DNA from: Talinum fruticosum
Taxonomy: Eukaryota; Streptophyta; Magnoliopsida; Caryophyllales; Talinaceae
Length of the DNA stretch: 64,000 nucleotides
Direction of reading: 5' to 3'
Assembly: GCA_021018815.1 (NCBI GenBank)
Contig: JAITYX010000049.1
Coordinates: forward strand, 3,286,001-3,350,000
Shown: piece by piece, positions 1 to 11,553 of the stretch
How positions within the stretch are numbered: position 1 is the first letter of the stretch
How the letters are laid out: each line of letters starts with the position of its first letter
Program-made: the position numbers and the translations under genes
Notes under the pieces: generated by a model
The model's database searches: none
Told to the model about the DNA's origin: nothing
Seen by the model: only the letters and a program-made list of their open reading frames with translations

Positions 1-1054
1 CTTGGGTCGATCCAAAAATCCCTTCTTACGTCGAACGATCCAAAATTGGGCCAAGCCTTCGAGAGACAACGAGTCTAATGTCGCGTATTGGGAATTCCGG
101 GCTCGAATTCGCGTTTCACTTTAGTCCAACTAGACAAGGAGAGAATAGAAGGACATTAAATGCTATATTTCATGATCACAAGCATCAATGTGTTGTGTTT
201 TGGTTCCAAGACAGTCCACTCGAGGCTAAGAGCACGCATCCCGCATAAAAAATGAAACCAGCCAAAAATAGAAACTCGTAAAAATGGAGACTTTCCATTT
301 TTGGAAAGTTGCTATGGTTGGTGCCTGCCACCCTAAAATTGTAAGAAGAATGCTACGTTTTGCACCATAGACTCCCTTGGAAGCATACTAGGGCACGAAA
401 CCCTAGGCAACCCTGTATGGTCGGCGCCGCCTTCCCGATTCTATTTGATTTTATCTCTTCTTATCCGGTTCAATTTTGTGATATCTTGACCTGGTTTATT
501 TTTAGCTATTCCGGATGGCTAGCTGCATGCAAACCCTAGGTCATTCCTTAACCTAACATCTCCCTATAAATAGAGAGTCTTGGCTCGCATTCTCCTAATG
601 GCTCAACCCTCAATGTTACTCTGCTGAAATTCGCCTAAGAGCTACCGAATACTCCATTTTGTATTCCGATTTCTTGGTCCTTTTTCAGCCCCTTCCTACT
701 CTTCTCTCCATTAAAACCACATCTAAACCCGAAAACTTCATCAGTCACACATCTCGCCTATCTATCTTCATAAATACTCATAAAAAGCCACTTCAATTCA
801 CCACTGTCGCATCAAGAAATCCAGTCCAAGATCCGGATCAGCGAGTGGGACATCCTCTCGGGAACAGATTCGATCTTCAATGGTTTATTATTTACTTTTA
901 TGTTTTCTTTTATCGCTTTCCGTATTGTGTACAAATGTTGTATCGCTTTTAATTCCTCCCTGCCCGATGTAATATTTTATTTCCGCTTTACTTTCTTTTT
1001 CGCTTTTACTTTCTTTACCGCTTTCTTTACTTTTGTTTTTATGCTTTCTTTCAT
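1..1054 (+). repeat. 5' part of left LTR of gypsy E
   Basis: This matches 19454-20544 along its length, including the ACTAAACCCTAGG-type patches, the TATA region and the GATCCGGATCAGCGAGTGGGA segment. By comparison with the right LTR, about 167 bp of the LTR start lies outside the window. The match stops at 1054, where CACTA-type sequence begins. The open frame at 659-952 has no counterpart product and is treated as noncoding LTR. Confidence 0.75.
565..572 (+). promoter_or_regulatory. TATA box of gypsy E left LTR
   Basis: TATAAATA lies inside the LTR and is conserved at 20075-20082 in the other LTR, in the same surroundings (CTCC, TATA box, AGCCTTGGCTC-like). This fits an LTR promoter reading to the right. 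Confidence 0.6.
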
Positions 1055-1239
1055 TACTAGAAAAAAATGATTATTTATAACAAACGTTTCGTGGAAAACT
1101 TAAAGTCGCTATAATATTTTAAAAAATTTTAAAATATTTGTGACAACATAAAATGTGCCACAAAATGGGCAGCCTATAGTAGCAATTATATAAAATTGCT
1201 ACTACAAATAATCATCTTCTAATTTTTATTAGCGGGTAC

Positions 1240-3964
1240 AAATTTTGACAGGAAAATTTCAACTTATTAAATTAACAATTCCCTCCTTTTTATTAATTAA
1301 AATAATTACATCTTTTCTCCTTCCTTTCTGTTACTTCGTATTTTTTTAATGCAAATCCTGACAATTCCTCTCTCTCACAAAACGCAATTCTTATCTACTT
1401 CTTCCTCTTCTTTATCTTCCTTCATTCCACTCCAATTGCGCATGATCTAACCCAAGGAAAATTGTTTATTCTGGTATATTTCTTATGCAATCTGACACGA
1501 ACCACCAGAGTGAGACGAGAGAGAGAGAGGTGGGGCATTGAGGCGCTTGTCGCCACCGCCCCCACGTGAACCATCGCCTTCTACTGGTGGGTTGTGAGGC
1601 TGATTTTGGTGCCCACCCGCTGGAGACAGGGAACAGGAGAGGGAAAACCAGGGTAAGCGAGTGGAGTGAGATTACTCAGTCTGATCGAGGAAGATACTAG
1701 AAGCTACCCAGTTAGGGTTTTAGGGTGAGTAATTTATTTTCCCTTTCTGTCGCAATCCAATATTCGTTAGGGTAAACCAATTGAATTGTACTTCTTGAAT
1801 TTCATGATTCTTGCCCTAATTGAAGAAACCATCAACCTAATTTCCCCTGATGAGTACCATGTCCTAAGAATTAATTATATGTCGGTTGTTTAGTTACTCT
1901 CAATAAACAATTTGAGGTTAGGATGAATACGATTTATATGAATCGATTATTTATGATGTGCCTGTAAGAAATTGAGATGGTGATTGTGTAGTTGTCTATT
2001 TTGTGGGGAAGGTATGTACGTTACTCAGAAATTTTTGGAGCACAGTTTTAATGACTTTTGGGTCATTATGCTTATGAATAGTTCTTAGTTCGGTGTGAAA
2101 TGATTTATCCATTTAGTATATATGGATCATCGGCAATGACAAAACAGTAAATAGAGGGAATATTATTCTTGGTGAGCTCATGTTCTGAACACCTTTCAGG
2201 ATTTAACCGCTAGACTACTATTAGTGTGCCTTAAGAGTTGACATGACTAGTCTAACTGGTTTTGGACCTAGGTTTTGATATGCATAAGCGTATAATTTTT
2301 CCTTGTAATAAAATTTCAAATCTTCTGTGAAGATAGCTATATATAAGTAAAAGTTGTGTTCTAAGTTTTAGTTGTTCAGGAGCATCCACTGTCCTACTTT
2401 GTAAGGAGTTATATGGAATTTTTGAGATCTCATAGAGTTCCCTGCATTTTCCGAAGTGAACATCCACACCAGTGATGCTCTTGTTTAATTTAGCCTTTGT
2501 TCTCGTATGATGTTGGAAACAAAGTGGAATGGACTACTAGGGAACTAGTTAAGGTATCCATTATTTTGCAAGACATGTGACATTTGATTACTCATTTTAG
2601 GGAGAAATAATAATAAAATTTTTTAATAGATACGTGGGGAAAGAGAATATGATAGTGAAGCAAAACTTTGAGAAGCCGGATGGACATCCAAAAGAATTGT
2701 AAAAAGTTGCTTCGAATGGTGTTTTGTTTTATAAATCTACCTAGGATATTGACCTTAAAAGTAAATGGGAGGATTTAGCGAGTACTTTAATATTTGGTAC
2801 CTTCTATCGTCTTCTATACCACTTGTACCAAGAAATCCTCTCCATGAGTTCCATTCATATAATGCAGGATACACTGTTCTAGTTGTAGCAATTGTCTTCA
2901 CTATCTATGTTAGTCTCCTGACCTTTTATTTAACTGATTGTCATTTAAAAGTTTTGATACTTACATGATAATGCTTTTGAGAGTTCGGACATGCCTTGCT
3001 GGTTGGGCTACATATTTCCATTTAAGAGTTCTACTTAATTTGGTCTTGAAAACTGTGGTTGTTGTGTCATTGTATTTGGTAGTCGATCGTACTTAGAGGA
3101 AATAGAATTTTGTGAACTATTCTCCTTTTATTAATTTAAACTTTTCCATTTTTGAGGTCATCCTTTACGATGTCTCTCACTTTTCTTTGTTGAGTACTTT
3201 TTGGCTATTGTATAACATTTCATTGCATATGTTTTCATGATGAACGACTTCATTTGCGGTTATTCCTTTTTTTATCTCAATGCATGAGTCCAAAGTCATT
3301 TTTGTTGGATGGTTGTTTCCCATCTCTTTAGCTTCATGGTGTTTTGGTTGATCTTATATTCCAACTGGCCATGATAGGTATTGGTGCTTCTTTTATTTGC
3401 TTCAGCCTATGACCCGAGCATCATTTCCCATAACTCACATACATCAAAGGAAGAATTTTGCTACTGGCCATGGTAGGTATTGATCCATTTGATTCATGTG
3501 GTCATTGCAATATAGAAGCTTTGAACCCAGTTTACTATAGAGATAGTGGCTGATGTCCTGGTTGTCCATATGTGCCTATTTGTTTTACTTGCTTTTCTTT
3601 TCTTTCCTTTAAGTTTGCTGAATTTCCTTTTTAAATAAAGGACCTTGCTGAATTTCTTGCTTCCGTGTTGTTAGACTTTCCGAGCAAGTGACAATAATCA
3701 CTTTGAGCCTATGAATCCTTTATTTGGCTCAATTTAAAGTTCAAGGCGGATCGGGGTATTTTGTATCTTAAACTTTTGGATACAACTTTATTGTTTTTCC
3801 CCGCCTTATTTTCTTTGCTCCATCTACTATCCCCCTCTCTTGTAATGTGGGGTTGGTAGAATTCTCCGAGCATTTGCTCCTTGAATACTTGGTTGTGTGA
3901 TCCTAAAACTAACTCAATACCCCGAATCGAAGGACCACTTTGACCAGTACCCATACCCGACTTG
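1240..3964. other. CACTA 1 left interior: leader-like and AT-rich, no gene recognised
   Basis: A CT-rich stretch (about 1370-1430), a GA run (about 1512-1530) and a locally GC-rich segment (1540-1720) are followed by GGGTTTTAGGGTGAGTAAT, which looks like the end of a noncoding first exon with a GTGAGT donor. The rest to 3964 is intron-like, T-rich sequence. A 67-codon open frame at 2765-2968 with hydrophobic stretches is not recognisable and has no codon bias I can defend. This could be a captured host-gene 5' end or the element's own noncoding transcript. Confidence 0.4.
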
Positions 3965-4310
3965 TACTACTAGAAAATCGACAAATAGCGACGGAAAAAT
4001 GCTAAACGAGTGACGGAATTTTCGATTTAGCGACGGAAATATTCCATCGCTATTTACCCGTATCGCTAATTCCAAGCAACGGCACAACGACGGCTCGTGA
4101 TTCCGTAGTTGTTCCTGTTCAGTCGCTAATATTAGCGAAGGAAAATCACGTTCAGTCATCGATTTCAGCGATGGAATCCACATAAATTCCGTCGTTGAAC
4201 TTCGTCGCTAATGTCATGTAGTCCGTCGTTGATCCGTCGCTAGTCCGTCTCTAGTCCGTCACTATTCCATCGATGTTCCGTCGCTAGTCCGTCGCTATTT
4301 TGTCATCTGC
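3965..4310. repeat. Left subterminal repeats of CACTA 2
   Basis: More than a dozen copies of TCGCTA/GCGACGGA-like words in both orientations (AGCGACGGAA, CCGTCGCTA, CCGTCGTTG) fill this stretch. In characterised CACTA elements such subterminal arrays bind the TNPA-type protein. The short - strand open frame at 3914-4183 runs through this array and is not a gene. Confidence 0.8.
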
Positions 4311-4639
4311 AATATTTTTCCTATTTTTTCGGCAACCTAGTACAAAAAATGTGAATGGATATACAAATCAAGCTTTCACATATGTCATAATGACTTTCGA
4401 CATTTACATATGCCACAACATTCATTTCACACAAGGTGTTCCTCCAAGTTAGATATGCAAATCCAACATATATTTAACAACCATAAACAGTCCAAACACA
4501 TTTACATCCACTTCACAAGTTCACAAATAATTATAAAAAAGTTCACAAACAACCATAAACACATAATCCACAAGTTCTCAAATTGTTCACTAATAAACAC
4601 AAGTTCCGATATAATGAATTAAGGGTCCTCACTCTTCCT

Positions 4640-5898
4640 CTTCTTCTTCCTCTTCCTCTTGTCCTTGTACTCGCGCTAGGGTGAGATCCAAATGCTTGTT
4701 GAGATTTCATAAATGTAGTGGAGCATGCTGTTGGCCCAACAAAACTCTCAACCTTTTCTTTGAGCTACTTATTTTCCAACCCAAGCACATAAGCATGCTC
4801 AATCCATTGACTTAACTTAGAAGTTAAGTTTTGCATTGTTGTTCTCAAATCTAAGTCATCCGGAGTAGCAAAATCTTTCGTTGATTTGAAGGACATGGAC
4901 ATGGTATTTTTCAAGTTTTTCCCCTCATATCTAAGTCCATAAGTGCGACCTTTCTTGTTCGCATTGGCTTTTACCCACAACTCATATTGTGAAGGGATGG
5001 ATATAGGATCCTCTTGTGAGTTAGGATCATCAATACAAGGTTGAGTTAGTTGAGTTAGTTGAGTGTTTGGGAACTTTTCCCACTCTTTTCAAACTTTTCC
5101 TTCATAATATATAAATTTTTGAGGCATTTAATTATCAAAGGTTGTCAAAGAAGACTTTATATTGAAAAACTTGAAAATTTCATATATAAGGTAACTCACA
5201 TAAATGGCCTTGGATTTTTGGTCAACCCATTAGTCCCTTTTGGTTTTGTGAATTCGCGAAAAGAGTTGGGTCGGTAAAGGAAGAACTCCTTTAAGTTCCT
5301 TCATCTAAATACAAAAAAATTATTAGAAATTCAATTTGCTAATTTGAACATGTCGGTAGTTGCATGCATAATCATGGAAACGGTATGTACCAATCTCGGC
5401 TTATGCTCCGTCATGGGGATTGAGCCATAAGTATGAAGCGATGAACCAGGTCCACCTTGATCTACATTGCGGTTTTTCCGAGCCCGATCACGGAACTTCT
5501 TGTACTCAGTAATTTCTCGGTATTCTAACAACTCTTTCCATTAGTTGTCACCCAACCATATTGGCTTCTTTTTAGTTTTTCCTGCTTTTATTATTAAGTC
5601 CTTCAATCGATGACTTCTTTTCTTCTCAAAATTTCGTCTAATTTGGACTTCATCGGCTAGGGGTGAAGCGTAAAATTTTTGTATCAATGAAAAAGTAGTT
5701 TACAAATTTTTAAAATATAATATAATACTAAAACGTACACAATAAGTCATTATGTTACCTCAAACTCGAAAACCAAAGATTTGTCATTATCTTGAACTCA
5801 AAAACCAAAGATCTCTTTGTGATCGAGGAACTTTACCCCATGTAGGCCATGATCCATTATACTTGCTTTGGAAGATGTGGGAGATTGTGATCACCACT
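4640..5898 (-). pseudogene. CACTA 2 transposase (Ptta/En-Spm, Transposase_24-like), 3' portion
   Basis: Read on the - strand, fragments in different frames give a recognisable plant En/Spm protein. A WPTWGKVP...RD box lies at the 5' edge (about 5815-5890). Then comes a charged segment with RARKNRN...GSSLHTYGSIP (5331-5531), equivalent to the NR.KQ..HTGGSKS core of Transposase_24. A C-terminal coiled segment follows, with TPDDLDLRTTMQNLTSKL (4765-4980). Frames are broken by stops between the pieces. The 5' continuation lies beyond the gypsy insertion, at 10907-11553. In the family this protein binds subterminal repeats or assists transposition; this copy is dead. Confidence 0.6.
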
Positions 5899-7158
5899 TG
5901 ATGGAGATTGGACAGCCCAACACTTTGAGCTGAGAAATGTCCATCCTAATGAGCTTTGCAAGCTCAAGGAAGAACCAGGAATACTTGAAAAGTCCTTGAT
6001 TTCAAACATTTTGCAAATGGATCTCGGAGGATGAGGATACAAGGACATCTAATTCCTATGATCTTGTTTATAAATAAATGTTCATCAATATGGTCAAGAA
6101 CGAGAATTAGTGAAGTTACAAGTTAGTCGCCTAAAATCCTCCATGTTGAAGCAAGGGTCAACCCGACCAAGAATGGCTTTAAGAGCTACCTATTTTTGCA
6201 TTGTCCATAAATAATCAAGAGGGCCGGTCCAAGGGTCCGCATAGCTCACGTCAAGTACTCAATGTCAAGCCTTCAATAGCACATGTCAAAGAGCATTCTA
6301 GAAGCACTCACTATGGTGGGAGTTGGTTTGAAGATAACTTGGCAAAGGGAAACTACACCGTAGCCACATGTTCCCAAATGCCCAAATACTTGGCTAGAAT
6401 TTATCCAAGCCTAATTTGGAGGAGGGGAAAGAATCTTGTGGTTTTTGTTTTGATTTTTGCTTTAATTTTTAGCAATGTTTCAGCTTTGTAAAATGCCAAT
6501 GATAGGCATTATATATTCAGCTAGCATGCACCATGTAATGACACCTTTTGATGAATATATATGAGTTTACACTCTTGAGCTGGATTGCTCGCTTTTAAAT
6601 CCTCAAAGCTGTATCCCTGTCTGGCATCACGGTGGTGTTCTTTGAGTCTTTCAAGCCCCGGTGGTGTTGCTGTATTCGGACCGTTTGAAAGCGCCCTTTG
6701 GTTCACTCGGTGGTGTTGTTGTATCCGAGCCCGAGCCTAGGAACTATCCCTTCACTTCACCGCTCCATATCTCACAAACTACCCAGCCATTTCAATCCAA
6801 ATTTTAACCACCTTCCTTCCGACAAGTCTACTACCATTCCCCCAAATTTCAGCAGCATCCAAGAACCCTTCCATCCTCCACATCAAAACCAAACAAAGGG
6901 TGTCAATCTGTTCATCCAGCCAGTTACATCAACTTCTGGCTAGTTGATCGGGAGTTCCCCTTATCCAAAAATTACGAAATTTGGTCACAACCTTCCTTTA
7001 CCAGTTGCCTCACTTCCCACCAAATTTCAGCCAGAACCAAGAACATTTACCCCTCCTTTCACCCGATCTCCCAAGACTGCGCAAGCGAACCCTATTCTGC
7101 CCAGCTGCACATCTTGCGGTTTTCCCTTTTGTTTTTGCTTCCGCCCCACTATACATCA
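5899..7158 (+). repeat. 5' LTR of gypsy F
   Basis: This is a 1260-bp copy of the repeat at 9644-10906, bounded by TGATG and CATCA. It contains TTTATAAATAAATG at about 6067, a possible TATA element, and a TATATATGAG stretch near 6550. The short open frames at 6201-6491 and 6698-7211 are duplicated in the right LTR with frame changes and are not genes. The last codons of pol extend into the right LTR copy. Confidence 0.9.
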
Positions 7159-7177
7159 ACTTTGGTATCGGACCAAG
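7159..7177 (+). other. Primer-binding site of gypsy F
   Basis: ACTTTGGTATCGGACCAAG directly follows the LTR. It resembles the complement of the initiator tRNA-Met 3' end (TGGTATCAGAGCC) with changes. Confidence 0.5.
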
Positions 7178-7253
7178 TTCTGATTCCTTGGTGGATGATC
7201 CATTTCCATAAAACCAAAAACACCAAAAATAGCCAGCCTACAAAATCCTAGCC

Positions 7254-8764
7254 ATGAGTGGAAGTATGACTTTGGAAGAGAGGTTTGAGATTCTCATGAA
7301 GGAGAATGAGTACCTCCGCAAACAGACTTGGACGTGACATGAAGGCTAAGCGTGACCAGCTAAGGAGTGAATCACCTCCTAATCGATCCAATCCTAGCCT
7401 ACATGAAGATGATGAGGAGAGTAACCCTTTTGCATCCACGGATAGTGAAAGGCAATGAAGAAAAAGCTCTAGGCGGTCAAAACCGCACTACCAAGATTTT
7501 AAAGTTGACATTCCGGAATTTGAAGGGAGATTGCATCCGGACGAGTTCCTTGATTGGTTAAGGACCGTGGAAAGAATTTTTGATTACAAAGAGGTGCCAA
7601 ACGAGAAGAAGGTTAAGCTTGTTGCACTCAAGCTTAGGGGCTTTGCCTCAACTTGGTGGGAAAACTTGAAGCACAAACGTGTGAGAGACAAGAAGCCTAA
7701 AATCAAAAGTTGGGAGAAAATGAGAGCCAAGCTCAAGGCCCGTTTTCTACCTCCAACTTATGTCCAAGATAGCTTCCTCCAACTCTATACTCTTCAACAA
7801 GGCAATATGAGTGCAGAAGAATACACTAGAGAGTTTGAGAAGTTGTTGATCAAATGTGATTTGCAAGAAAATGAGGACCAAACAATTGTGAGATACTTAG
7901 GCGGCTTGGACACTAAGTATGCACAAATTGTGGAGCTACAACATTTTACCACATTTGATGAAGTATGTCATTTGGCACACAAGGTGGAACAACAAAAGAA
8001 AAATCGGCTTGTCAAAAAGAAGTGCCTAAAAATTTTCCCTCTCAAAGGAGCCAACCCTCTACAAGGGGAGTCCCCAACCTCTTCCACAAACAACTCCAAA
8101 CTCCACCAAGCAGCCCGTGGCCATCCAACCTCCAAACCCGCCCAAAGCATTGCCAACTCCAAGTGATCCGAGAAGATGCTTTAAATGCCATGGTTTTGGA
8201 CACATTGCCTCGGAATGTCCAAACCGTAGAGTGATGGCTTTGGTTGAGTACCAAGAGCCTTTAATGGATGAGCATGAAACCGAGAAGGAGCTACTCTTGC
8301 TAGATGAGGTAGAGGAAGTGGTTGAAGAGGCGGACGAAGGAGAAATGTTGGTGATAAGGAGGTCCTTGAGCGGATTCAAGGATCCGAATGAGGAGCAATG
8401 TGAACACATTTTTCACACAAGGGGCACGGTCCAAAACAAAGTATGTTCCATTATCATTGATGGGGGTAGTTGTGCTAATGTGGCTGCCTATATGATGGTA
8501 GATAAGCTTGGACTTCATGCTTCGGTCCATCCTCACCCCCATAATGTTCAATGGCTCAATCAAGGTAAAGGACTTCAAGTTAATTCTCGTTGTCTTCTTT
8601 CATTTAGTATTGGTAAGCACTATCATGATGAGTTGTGGTGTGATGTAATTCCTATGGACGCTTGCCATATATTACTTGGGAGACCTTGGCATTATGACCG
8701 GAAAGTGATTCATGATGGCTTCAAAATACATATGCCTTCACCAAGGATGGGAAGAAACTCACCT
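7254..8764 (+). pseudogene. gag-protease region of gypsy F (frameshifted)
   Basis: The first ATG (7254) opens MSGSMTLEERFEIL and meets a stop about 25 codons on. A second long frame (7531-8166) has the Retrotrans_gag domain, with FEGRLHPDEFLDWL and WWENL...W..MRAKLKARFLPP, and a tail of basic residues. After a frameshift near 8100, the frame 8117-8767 carries a CCHC zinc knuckle CFKCHGFGHIASECPN (about 8180-8225). It then has an acidic linker and an aspartic protease-like domain with IIDGGSC (the D-G-G variant usual in this plant group) and HILLGRPW. Gag packages RNA and the protease processes the polyprotein. At least two lesions make it a pseudogene, though the gag core is intact over about 200 codons. 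Confidence 0.85.
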
Positions 8765-9643
8765 TAAACCCTTTACCCCTAACCAATGCATCAAACCGAG
8801 GCCACAAAGTTTTTCCCCTCAAAATGACCTGTTGCTTGCACTTGGAGAACCTCTTCTCAAAGACAAGCAACAAGAGCCTAGACCTTGCCAAAAACACACC
8901 CGCTCACCCCCACACATGACCGAGAATTTTCCACAAAAGTTCCACCCCTCGCCACCACTTCACAAGCCAAAATCATCTTTGTCCCTCCTAACAAAAACCC
9001 TTCAAGCTCGCCACCACAAAGAAACTCCCAACTTCAAAAAACCCTATCCCAAGAGCTATTCTTCCCATTCGGACAGATTGTGATGTGAGGTCCAAAGGTG
9101 ATAAAGAACTATGGAAGGGTGACCGAGGAGAGAAACAAGAGACACCATGGGGAGACTCATTTTTTTGGTGTTAAGGAAGGATGCATTCTTTCTTTTGGGT
9201 ACCGGGCTATGGAGTTCACATTGTTAAAATTTTGAATGTTTTGCCCAAGAGAGGCACAATGAAGGATTGATTGATCTTGATTACATTTTGTTGAGTACAT
9301 ATCCTTTGTGCCCGAACATGGAAGATGGAGTCAAAGAGTGTGTTGGGTAAAATCTTTTGGTACCAAAGGAAGTTGCTAATCTTCTTAAGAGTATTTGCTT
9401 TTGTTTGCCCAATTACAAAGTTTATGTTGCTCAAGTCTATCTCCACACCATGAGCATGCTAGGGAATTATCTATTCTGGTCAAATGTCCTGCACATTTCC
9501 ACGCAAACAACCGTTTGCTCAAACACAAAAGGGCCTTTTGTCCTCAACCTCACCGCAAACTCCAACATACCAACATTTTTTCCACACTTGGAAAATATTG
9601 TCTTTGAGAATTTGAGGGCAAATTCTTTCCTACAAGGAGAGAA
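8765..9643 (+). pseudogene. Remnant pol tail of gypsy F
   Basis: Where about 3 kb of reverse transcriptase, RNase H and integrase is expected, there are only some 600 bp of Pro/Lys-rich and unrecognised sequence. A 3' tail follows, encoding FENLRANSFLQGENDG, which resembles the usual C-terminus of plant gypsy pol (LRTNPFQ.GEDD). The frame then runs into the right LTR and stops at 9777-9779. No YXDD, D-D-E or chromodomain motif is visible. Confidence 0.6.
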
Positions 9644-10906
9644 TGATGGAGAGTGGACAGCCCAACACTTTGAGCTGAGAAATGTCCATCCTAATGAGCT
9701 TTGCAAGCTCAAGGAAGAACCGGGAATACTTGAAAAGTCCTTGATTTCAAACATTTTGCAAATGGATCCCGGAGGATGAGGAGACAAGGACATCTAATTC
9801 CTATGATCTTGTTTATAAATAAATGTTCATCAATATGGTCAAGAACGAGAATTAGTGAAGTTACAAGTTAGTCGCCTAAAATCCTCCATGTTGAAGCAAG
9901 GGTGAACCCGGCCAAGAATGGCTTTAAGAGCTACCTATTTTTGCATTGTCCATAAATAATCAAGAAGGGCCGTTCCAAGGGTCCGCATAGGTCACGTCAA
10001 TTACTCAATGTGAAGCCTTCAATAGCACATGTCAAAGAGCATTCTAGAAGCACTCACTATGGTGGGAGTTGGTTTGAAGATACCTTGGCAAAGGGAAACT
10101 ACACCGTAGCCACATGTTCCCAAATGCCCAAATACTTGGCTAGAATTTATCCAAGCCTAACTTGGAGGAGGGAAAGAATCTTGTGGTTTTTGTTTTGATT
10201 TTTGCTTTAATTTTTAGCAATGTTTTAGCTTTGTAAAATGCCAATGATAGGCATTATATATTCAGCTAGCATGCACCATGTAATGACACCTTTTGATGAA
10301 TATATATGAGTTTACACTCTTGAGCTGGATTGCTCGTTTTTAAATCCTCAAAGCTGTATCCGTGTGTGGCATCACGGTGGTGTTCTTTGAGTCTTTCAAG
10401 CCCCGGTGGTGTTGCTGTATTCGGACCGTTTGAAAGCGCCCTTTAGTTCACTCGGTGGTGTTGCTTGTATCCGAGCCCAAGCCTAGGAACTATCCCCTCA
10501 CTTCACCGCTCCATATCTCACAAACTACCCAGCCATTTCAGTCCAAATTTTAACCACCTTCCTTCCAGCAAGTCTACTATCATTCCCCCAAATTTCAGCA
10601 GCATCCAAGAACCCTTCCGTCCTCCACATCAAAACCAAACAAAGGGTGTCAATCTGTTCATCCAGCCGGTTACATCAACTTCCGGCTAGTTGATCCGGGA
10701 GTTCTCCTTATCTAAAAATTACGAAATTTGGTCACAACCTTCCTTTACCAATTGCCTCACTCCCCACTAAATTTCAGCCACAACCAAGAACATTTACCCC
10801 TCCTTTCACCCGATCTCCCAAGACTGCGCAAGCGCACCCTATTCTCGCCTACTCGCACATCTTGCGGTTTTCCCTTTTGTTTTTGCTTCCGCCCCACTAT
10901 ACATCA
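9644..10906 (+). repeat. 3' LTR of gypsy F
   Basis: This 1263-bp partner of 5899-7158 is followed by the CCACT target duplication. Differences from the left copy are scattered substitutions plus small indels, for example near 9965 and 10460. Confidence 0.9.
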
Positions 10907-11553
10907 CCACTTTATCAATGGGAAAGAACGTAATCAAGAAACATACAAAGTTAGTTTCTCCCAAAACTTCACAAGATTTCATTTTATTACTTATTACCAC
11001 ACTTGCCCTTCACCATCCGGCTCTATGCGAATCTTTAATCGGCTACTAGCATTGCTTGATTCAAGCTCACTAGCATGCTCATCGCCTTCATGAGTTGCAC
11101 CATAATTGGTATGCCTTTGTGGTGACTTTTATTTGACTCCAATGTTGATTTGTAGTATAAATGTCGTACCATATTGGTTATATGAGTACATATGGGGCGG
11201 GTTCGAGTACAAAGAAGCATGTTGAGAATGTGGAAATACGTTGTACAAACCTCCCCCATTGGAGTTTGTATGTGAGGGATATGAGGGATATTTGGAGTTG
11301 TACCCATTGGAGGTTGGAAATAAGAAGGGTTTGGGATAAATGACCCACTCATTAGAGTTTGATTGTAAGGGGAGTATGGCAAGACCGATCCACCTACAGG
11401 AGATTGAACGTAAGGAGGGTTTGGAGTAGGGCTAGAAGTATTAACATTGTCATCGTGACCGTCGGACGTTGTTTCTAGCCCTTTCTCGAGTTGACGATCT
11501 TTTCGACCTTCCTCTACCTCGTTCCATATATATCTTCGATTGACATTTAACAA
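10907..11553 (-). pseudogene. CACTA 2 coding region, 5' portion (Pro/Tyr/Asn-rich N-terminus)
   Basis: An uninterrupted - strand frame of 172 codons starts at 11553. It has repeated P.PP/Q.PMG/IPNPSYFQPPMG-like elements, then a change to less ordered sequence towards 11035. Its position is directly upstream of the transposase fragments that resume at 5898 once gypsy F is disregarded. This suggests it is the low-complexity N-terminal exon of the same CACTA protein. Pro/Tyr/Ser-rich leaders are common in plant Ptta/En-Spm proteins. I do not recognise an enzymatic domain in it. Confidence 0.45.

Larger units (their letters stand above)
5899..10906 (+). mobile_element. Ty3/gypsy LTR retrotransposon F, complete ends, pol deleted
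   Basis: The direct LTRs at 5899-7158 and 9644-10906 both start TGATGGAGA and end ATACATCA, giving inverted TGATG/CATCA tips. The 5-bp flanks CCACT (5894-5898 and 10907-10911) are identical, a perfect target-site duplication. A primer-binding-like TGGTATCGGACC follows the left LTR, and a purine-rich CAAGGAGAGAA precedes the right one. The inside carries a gag and protease region but lacks reverse transcriptase, RNase H and almost all integrase. It must therefore have moved with proteins from a relative, or been deleted afterwards. The LTRs differ by only a few percent by eye, so this is the youngest layer of the left-hand nest. Confidence 0.92.

Noticed and set aside
659..952. 97-codon open frame in the left LTR of gypsy E
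   Set aside because: Lies in the untranslated LTR, is not preserved as a frame in the right LTR and has no recognisable domain.
3914..4183. 89-codon - strand open frame
   Set aside because: Runs through the subterminal repeat array of CACTA 2.
6201..7211. Several 60-97-codon open frames in the gypsy F LTR
   Set aside because: Duplicated in the other LTR with frame differences; they are LTR noncoding sequence.
8042..8578. Antisense open frames opposite gypsy F gag-protease
   Set aside because: Shadow frames of the gag-protease region, Ser-rich and without motifs.
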